A DNA stretch of 64,000 bases, from the NCBI RefSeq assembly GCF_014649915.1, contig NZ_BMTY01000010.1:124001-188000 (forward strand). The letters are read 5' to 3'. Shown here in pieces: positions 59,166 through 64,000 of the stretch; positions within the stretch are counted from its first letter, which is position 1, and the number at the start of each line of letters is the position of its first letter. Origin of the DNA: Streptomyces toxytricini. Its GTDB lineage: Bacteria; Actinomycetota; Actinomycetes; Streptomycetales; Streptomycetaceae. The notes under the pieces are model-generated. The model saw only the letters and a program-made list of their open reading frames with translations, made no database searches and had not been told where the DNA came from. Both the position numbers and the translations under genes were made by a program.

Positions 59166-61838
59166 ATGACGAGCCACGCAACCGAAGCCGACCTTGAAAG
59201 TCTTCTCCGCCACGCACTCAAGACCACGGACACGGACGCGCGTTGGACGATCGACGCGGACGACATGTGGTGCCGCCTCACACCCGCTTCCGCGACGCCG
59301 CGCACCCAGGGCTGGAAGCTGCACGTGTCGGCGACCGCCGCCTCCGCGCCGGAAGTCCTCGCCCGTTCCCTGGACGTGCTGCTGCGCGAGGAGTCGGCGT
59401 TCAAGTTCGCCCGGTCGCTCGACCAGGTGAGCGCGCTCAACACCCGGGCCACACCGCGCGGTTCCTCGGGCAAGTTCCTCACCGTCTACCCGTCCTCCGA
59501 CGCCGACGCGGCCCGAATAGCGCAGGAACTGCACCGGGCCACGGCGGGCCTGGCCGGCCCCCGCATCCTGTCCGATCAGCCGTACGCCGCACACAGCCTC
59601 GTCCACTACCGGTACGGCGCCTTCGTCGGCCGGCGGCGGCTGTCGGACGAGGGCCTGCTGGTGTGGTACATCGAGGACCCCGACGGCAACCCCGTCGAGG
59701 ACAAGCGCACCGGCCAGTACGCCCCGCCCTCCTGGGCCGTCAGCCCCTTCCCGCCGTCCGTCCCTGCCCCGCCCCCCACCGCACAGGCGGCGGCCCGCCC
59801 GGTGCTCCTCGGCGGCCGCTTCTCGGTGCGGGAGGCGATCCGGCACACCAACAAGGGCGGCGTATACCGGGGGACGGACGTCACCACGGGCGCACCGGTG
59901 GTCATCAAGGAGACCCGGCCGCACGTCGAGGCCGACGCATCCGGATGTGACGTCCGCGACTGGCTCCGGGCCGAGGCCCGGACGCTGGAGGAGCTCAGAG
60001 GAACGGGACTCGCTCCGGAACCGCTCGCGATGTTCGAGGTCGGCGGGCACCTGTTCCTGGCCCAGGAGGAAGTGCCCGGCATACCCCTGCGCACCTGGGT
60101 CGCGGAGCACTTCCGCGACGCCGGGAGCGAGCGGTACCGCGCCGACGCGCTCGCCCAGGCCGTACGCCTCGCGGAGCTGGTCCAGGCCGCTCACGCCCGA
60201 GGCTGCGTCCTGCGCGACTTCACCCCCGGCAACGTCATGGTCCGCCCGGACGGCGAACTCCGCCTGATCGACCTCGAACTCGCCGTCCTCCAGGACGACG
60301 ACGCGCTGCCGACCCGTGTCGGCACCCCCGGCTTCAGCGCCCCCGAGCGCCTGCTCGACGCCCCGGTCTCCCCGACGGCCGACTACTACAGCCTCGGCGC
60401 CACCCTCTGCTTCGTCCTGGCAGGCAAGGTCCCGAACCTGCTGCCGGAGGAACCCGCCGACCGGCCCGCCGAGCAGCGTCTCGCCGCATGGCTCACCGCC
60501 TGCACCGCCCCGCTCGACCTGCCGCGCGCCCTGCAGGACACCGTCCTCGGGCTCATGAGGGACGATCCCGCCGAGCGCTGGGACCCCGCCAGGGCGCTCA
60601 CCGCCCTCCGCGCGGCCGTCCTGCCGAGCCCGGCCCGGCCCGCCGCCGCGCCACCGCCGGCCGGCACGGCCGCCGACGACGTGGACTCCGCCATCGCCGG
60701 CATGGTCGAGCACCTCGTCGACACGATCGACCCGGCGGACGACCGGCGGCTGTGGCCCGTCTCCACGATGGCCGGCGAGGCGGACCCCTGCACCGTCCAG
60801 CAGGGCACCGCCGGCGTCCTCGCCGTCCTGACCCGGTACTTCGCCCACACCGGCGACCCGCGCCTGCCCGGGCTGATATCCACCGCGGGCCGGTGGACGG
60901 CCGCCCGCACCGACACCCGCACCACCCGCCCCGGCCTGCACTTCGGCGGCCGCGGGACCGCCTGGGCCCTGTACGAGGCCGGCCGCGCCGTCGACGACCC
61001 CGCCCTCGTCGACCACGCCCTCGCCCTGGCGCTGGCCCCTCAGGAGCCGACCCCCAGCCACGACATCACGCACGGCTCGGCAGGAAGCGGACTCGCCGCC
61101 GTCCACCTGTGGCACCGCACCGGCGACCCCCGCCTCGCCGCGGCCGTCACCGAAGCGGCCGACCGGCTGGCCGCCGCCGCACGGCGCGAGCCGGCCGCGG
61201 TGAGCTGGCCGGTCCCCGCGGAAGCCGTCTCCGCCGAAGCCGGGAAACGCTACCTGGGCTTCGCCCACGGAACCGCCGGCATCGCCTGCTTCCTCCTCGC
61301 CGCCGCAGCCGTCACCCAGCGCCAGGAGCACACGGACCTCGCCCTGGCGGCGGGCGAACACCTCGCGGCCTGCGCAGTGCGGGTGGGCGACGCGGTCCAC
61401 TGGCCCGCCCACACCGCGGACCTGCCGACGGCCCCGTACTGGTGCCACGGCTCGGCCGGCATCGGATCCTTCCTGATCCGGCTGTGGCAGGCGACCGGCG
61501 ACGACCGGTTCCGCGACCTCGCCCGCGGCGCGGCCCGCGCAGTCGTCGAACGCGCCTCCCGCGCCGCCCTCACCCAATGCCACGGCCTCGCCGGGAACGG
61601 CGACTTCCTCCTCGACCTGGCCGACGCCACGGGGGAGTCCTCCTACCGGGCGATGGCCGACGACCTGGCCCGTCTCATCGTCACCGAACGGGCCCAGCGC
61701 GGCAGCCACGTCGTCTTCCCCAACGAGTACGGGGAGGTCTCGACGAGCTGGAGCGACGGAACCGCAGGAATCCTGGCATTCCTCCTGCGGGTCCGCCACA
61801 CCGAACCCCGGCACTGGATGGTCCAGCAGCCGGTCTGA
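59166..61838 (+). CDS. lanL: Class IV lanthipeptide synthetase LanL
   Basis: An 890-residue trifunctional enzyme. Residues 1-210 are the lyase-like domain (phospho-Ser/Thr elimination). About 220-490 is the Ser/Thr kinase domain with Lys248 in VVIKETRPH, the catalytic loop L-R350-D351-FTPGN and metal-binding I-D369-LELA. About 530-890 is a LanC-like cyclase that keeps the zinc ligands: Cys760 in YWCHGSAG and Cys805-His806 in TQCHGLAG, plus HGTAGI. Zinc ligands in the cyclase distinguish class IV from class III. It would dehydrate and cyclise the LanA core. GAGAGGG precedes the ATG. Confidence 0.93.
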   Translation: MTSHATEADLESLLRHALKTTDTDARWTIDADDMWCRLTPASATPRTQGWKLHVSATAASAPEVLARSLDVLLREESAFKFARSLDQVSALNTRATPRGSSGKFLTVYPSSDADAARIAQELHRATAGLAGPRILSDQPYAAHSLVHYRYGAFVGRRRLSDEGLLVWYIEDPDGNPVEDKRTGQYAPPSWAVSPFPPSVPAPPPTAQAAARPVLLGGRFSVREAIRHTNKGGVYRGTDVTTGAPVVIKETRPHVEADASGCDVRDWLRAEARTLEELRGTGLAPEPLAMFEVGGHLFLAQEEVPGIPLRTWVAEHFRDAGSERYRADALAQAVRLAELVQAAHARGCVLRDFTPGNVMVRPDGELRLIDLELAVLQDDDALPTRVGTPGFSAPERLLDAPVSPTADYYSLGATLCFVLAGKVPNLLPEEPADRPAEQRLAAWLTACTAPLDLPRALQDTVLGLMRDDPAERWDPARALTALRAAVLPSPARPAAAPPPAGTAADDVDSAIAGMVEHLVDTIDPADDRRLWPVSTMAGEADPCTVQQGTAGVLAVLTRYFAHTGDPRLPGLISTAGRWTAARTDTRTTRPGLHFGGRGTAWALYEAGRAVDDPALVDHALALALAPQEPTPSHDITHGSAGSGLAAVHLWHRTGDPRLAAAVTEAADRLAAAARREPAAVSWPVPAEAVSAEAGKRYLGFAHGTAGIACFLLAAAAVTQRQEHTDLALAAGEHLAACAVRVGDAVHWPAHTADLPTAPYWCHGSAGIGSFLIRLWQATGDDRFRDLARGAARAVVERASRAALTQCHGLAGNGDFLLDLADATGESSYRAMADDLARLIVTERAQRGSHVVFPNEYGEVSTSWSDGTAGILAFLLRVRHTEPRHWMVQQPV

Positions 61839-61880
61839 GCGGCAGGGCACTGCCGCTGAGTCACAGAGAAGGAGAACGTC

Positions 61881-62036
61881 ATGGAGAACCGCGACCTCGA
61901 ACTGCTCGCCCACCTGCACGCCCTTCCGGAGACCGACCCGGTCGGAGCCGACGGCGCGGCGTTCGCCGCGACCTGTCAGTGCGTCGGCCTGCTGACCCTG
62001 CTCAACACGGTCTGCGTCGGCGTCAGCTGCGCCTGA
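61881..62036 (+). CDS. lanA: Lanthipeptide precursor LanA, venezuelin-like
   Basis: A 51-residue precursor 42 bases after lanL with AAGGAG upstream. The leader reads MENRDLELLAHLHALPETDP and continues to about residue 30; the core is residues 31-51, TCQCVGLLTLLNTVCVGVSCA region, with Cys at 32, 34, 45 and 50 and Thr/Ser at 31, 39, 43 and 49. From memory it is nearly identical to venezuelin VenA (leader MENHDIELLAHLHALPETDP), differing in the core at Q33 and at two Val positions. Up to four thioether rings could form. Confidence 0.93.
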   Translation: MENRDLELLAHLHALPETDPVGADGAAFAATCQCVGLLTLLNTVCVGVSCA

Positions 62037-62047
62037 CCCGGCCCTTC

Positions 62048-62116
62048 CGGCCGGCGGCCGTCCCAGCGCGGCCGCCGGCCGAAGCGGTGGTGCCCCCCTC
62101 CGGGGGCACCACCGCT
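62048..62116 (+). terminator. Two perfect hairpins between lanA and the exporter genes
   Basis: Hairpin 1: CGGCCGGCGGCCG (62048-62060) with its complement at 62069-62081. Hairpin 2: 15-bp arms AGCGGTGGTGCCCCC (62083-62097) and 62102-62116 with a four-base loop. No T-tract. Tandem strong stems here would reduce read-through and stabilise the lanA mRNA 3' end, giving more precursor than transporter. Confidence 0.6.
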
Positions 62117-62167
62117 CCCGGCAGCCCGTCCCCGCGGATGACCACCCGTAGACGAGGACCCGACCCC

Positions 62168-63256
62168 ATGCAGCCACACGCCGGTGCCGGCGCCCCCGCC
62201 CAGGCAGCGCCCCCGCCCGCCGCCCGCACCAGCCCGGACAGCGCGCACGGCGCAACCGGGCCGGCGTACGCCGTCAGCACCCGCGGCCTGGTCAAGACGT
62301 ACCCCGGCCCCGACGGCACCGCCACCCACGCCCTGCGCGGCCTGGACCTGGACGTGCACCGGGGCGAGACCTTCGCCTTCCTCGGCCCCAACGGCGCCGG
62401 GAAGTCCACGACGATCGCCCTGCTGTGTGCCCTCGCCCGCCCCACCTCGGGACGGGCCACCGTGGCCGGCGCCGACGTCCTCACCGAGCCCGACCTGGTA
62501 CGCCGCCGCGTCGGAATGCTCTTCCAGCACAGCGCCCTCGACCCCGACCTGACGGCCGAGCAGAACCTGCACATCCACGCCCGCCTCTACGGGCTCAGCC
62601 GCCGCGACGCCCGCCGCCGGACCACCGAGACGCTGGACGCGGTCGACCTGGTCGACCGGCGCCGCGCCCTCGTGCGCACCCTGTCGGGCGGCATGCGCCG
62701 CCGCCTCGAACTCGCCCGCGGCCTGCTGCACGCACCCGAGATCCTGTTCCTCGACGAGCCGACCACCGGACTCGACCCCCATGCCCGCGCACAGGTCTGG
62801 CAGCACCTGCGCGCCCTTCGAGACCGGCAGGGCAGCACCCTCTTCGTCACCACCCACTACCTGGAAGAAGCGGAGAACTGCGACCGGCTCGCCATCATCG
62901 ACGGCGGCCGGCTGGTCGCCCAGGGGGCGCCCGCCGCACTCAAGGCGGCGATCGGCGACGACCGCGTCGTCCTGCGCACCAGCGACGACGCGACGGCCCG
63001 CCGGGTCGTGCGCGAGGCGACCGCGTCGCCGGACACCGCCGTCACCGCGGACGCCGAGGGGGTCTGGCTGCGCGTGCCCGACGGCAGCGCCTGGATCCCC
63101 CGCCTGTGCGCCGCCCTCGCCGGCCACGGCATCGCCGTGCTCGCCGCGTCCGCCGCTCCGCCCACCCTCGACGACGTCTTCTTCCACCACACCGGCCGCA
63201 GCATCAACGCCGCCCGGCCCGACCGGACGCCGGACGCCCCCGGGAGCGCCCCGTGA
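62168..63256 (+). CDS. lanT: ABC transporter ATP-binding protein LanT1
   Basis: A 362-residue DrrA-type ATPase. After a 35-residue Ala/Pro-rich N-terminus come Walker A FLGPNGAGKSTT, Q-loop GMLFQHSALDPDLTAEQN, signature TLSGGMRRRLELARGL, Walker B EILFLDEPTTGLDP and H-loop TTHYLEEAENC. It energises export of the lanthipeptide together with the permease that starts at its stop (GTGA overlap). The ribosome site before ATG 62168 is weak. Confidence 0.92.
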   Translation: MQPHAGAGAPAQAAPPPAARTSPDSAHGATGPAYAVSTRGLVKTYPGPDGTATHALRGLDLDVHRGETFAFLGPNGAGKSTTIALLCALARPTSGRATVAGADVLTEPDLVRRRVGMLFQHSALDPDLTAEQNLHIHARLYGLSRRDARRRTTETLDAVDLVDRRRALVRTLSGGMRRRLELARGLLHAPEILFLDEPTTGLDPHARAQVWQHLRALRDRQGSTLFVTTHYLEEAENCDRLAIIDGGRLVAQGAPAALKAAIGDDRVVLRTSDDATARRVVREATASPDTAVTADAEGVWLRVPDGSAWIPRLCAALAGHGIAVLAASAAPPTLDDVFFHHTGRSINAARPDRTPDAPGSAP

Positions 63257-64000
63257 CGACACCCGCCCTCCGCGCACCGGCCGCCCCCGACGGCACCGAC
63301 GGCCCCGGATCCGCGCCTGCGGACCGGCTGCGCCGCGAACTGCGCGCCGTCCACGCCCTGGTCCACCGCGACCTGCTGCGCCTGGCGGCCCAGCCCGCCC
63401 ACGCCGCCCTGGTCCTGTTCCAGCCGGTGCTGTACCTCTTCATCCTCGGAGGCGGACTCGCCGCCCTGATCCCGGACTCCTCCCTCGGCACCGGCTACCA
63501 GGCCTACCTCTTCCCCGGCATGCTGATGATGACGGTGCAGGCCCCCGCCATCATGGTGGGCGTCCGCCTGATCACCGACCGGCAGAGCGGCTACCTGCGC
63601 GAGCTGCTGATGGCACCGGTCAGCCGGCCCGCCCTGCTGTTGGGAAGCTGCGCCGGCGGGACCCTGGTCGCCACCGTCCAGGGCGCCCTCCTCCTCTGCC
63701 TCGCCGGCGCCGTCGGCCTGCCCTACGACCCGGTGCTGATCGCACTGCTCCTCGGCGGCATGGTCCTGGCCTCCTTCACCATCACGGCCCTGTCCCTGGC
63801 GCTGGCGGTGAGCCTGAACCGTCCCGAGGTGTTCCACATGCTGCTCGGCCTGGTGATGATGCCGCTGATGTTCCTCTCCGGCGGCTTCTTCCCGCTGCAC
63901 AACCTGCCCGGCTGGGCCCGCGCCCTGGCCGGCGCCAACCCGCTCGCGTACGGCGTCGACCTGCTCCGCGGCTGCATCGCCCTGCGCGTCCCCGACGAGG
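63253..64000 (+). CDS. ABC transporter permease, cut by window end
   Basis: GTG 63253 overlaps the ATPase stop. About 249 residues are visible, with ABC-2-type membrane helices (LVLFQPVLYLFILGGGLAALIP, YLFPGMLMMTVQAPAIMVGV, LLLGSCAGGTLVATVQGALLLC, ALLLGGMVLASFTITALSLALA, LLGLVMMPLMFLSGGFFPLHNLP) in the DrrB pattern. It forms the membrane half of the lanthipeptide exporter. The C-terminus lies outside the window. Confidence 0.9.
   Translation, partial: MTTPALRAPAAPDGTDGPGSAPADRLRRELRAVHALVHRDLLRLAAQPAHAALVLFQPVLYLFILGGGLAALIPDSSLGTGYQAYLFPGMLMMTVQAPAIMVGVRLITDRQSGYLRELLMAPVSRPALLLGSCAGGTLVATVQGALLLCLAGAVGLPYDPVLIALLLGGMVLASFTITALSLALAVSLNRPEVFHMLLGLVMMPLMFLSGGFFPLHNLPGWARALAGANPLAYGVDLLRGCIALRVPDE

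Overview
The window is high-GC actinobacterial chromosome, most likely Streptomyces or a close relative. Supporting signs are frequent GTG/TTG starts with GGAGG-type ribosome sites, a zinc-free set of ribosomal proteins, a class IV lanthipeptide locus, a terpene/P450 cluster, an AfsR-like regulator and two GlxA/AraC regulators. It reads as accessory or secondary-metabolism territory rather than a core housekeeping block. No tRNA, rRNA, CRISPR array or intact transposase was seen.

Layout. 1-8.8 kb: stress and dormancy-type genes (universal stress protein, a frameshifted CBS-CBS-BON gene, a cyclic-nucleotide-binding protein, a SulP transporter), a second decayed CBS/BON remnant, an enoyl-reductase-like oxidoreductase divergent from a GlxA regulator, and a broken epoxide hydrolase. 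9-13.1 kb: lipase-like hydrolase, P450-like protein with a lost haem signature, and a PlsC acyltransferase. 13.2-14.9 kb: GlxA regulator divergent from a cysteine hydrolase. 15-20.9 kb: terpenoid cluster, P450 - terpene synthase - P450 - DUF4246 protein. 21-32.3 kb: EF-hand protein, REC-like/flavin oxidoreductase, large BTAD/NB-ARC regulator, several small regulators (TetR, CmtR-like, MerR), isochorismatase-like hydrolase and an NPP1-type secreted protein. 32.3-45.7 kb: small secreted and hypothetical proteins, a cold-shock gene with an intrinsic terminator in its leader, phosphocholine-type phospholipase C, aldo/keto reductase-TetR pair with duplicated operators, a secreted glycine/asparagine pentapeptide-repeat protein, a tandem USP, a methyltransferase and an ACT protein. 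45.7-53.2 kb: SigK/RskA, divergent from a Tat molybdopterin oxidoreductase and a fasciclin lipoprotein, then CbiZ, DUF4383, SDR and a B12-binding MerR regulator. 53.2-56.3 kb: zinc-starvation ribosomal locus (S14, L28 | Zur box | L33, L31B, CobW-like protein, S18), followed by a 147-bp CTAG-flanked MITE-like element. 56.3-58.5 kb: serine hydrolase and MerR regulator. 58.5-64 kb: class IV lanthipeptide locus (synthetase, venezuelin-like precursor, ABC exporter), cut by the window end.

How parts fit. SigK probably transcribes its own operon and the oxidoreductase-fasciclin operon, since both have CCATCC/CAATCC-N16-CGAA promoters facing apart. Zur probably represses the zinc-free ribosomal proteins on both sides of one operator. 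The terpene synthase with two P450s and a putative Fe(II)/2-oxoglutarate oxygenase looks like a small terpenoid pathway of unknown product. LanL would dehydrate and cyclise the LanA core, and the LanT pair would export it. Many genes, especially regulators, have a TAnnnT-like hexamer exactly six or seven bases before the start codon, which points to leaderless transcripts. Several genes are broken by single-base indels in homopolymer runs, which is either real decay or sequencing error.
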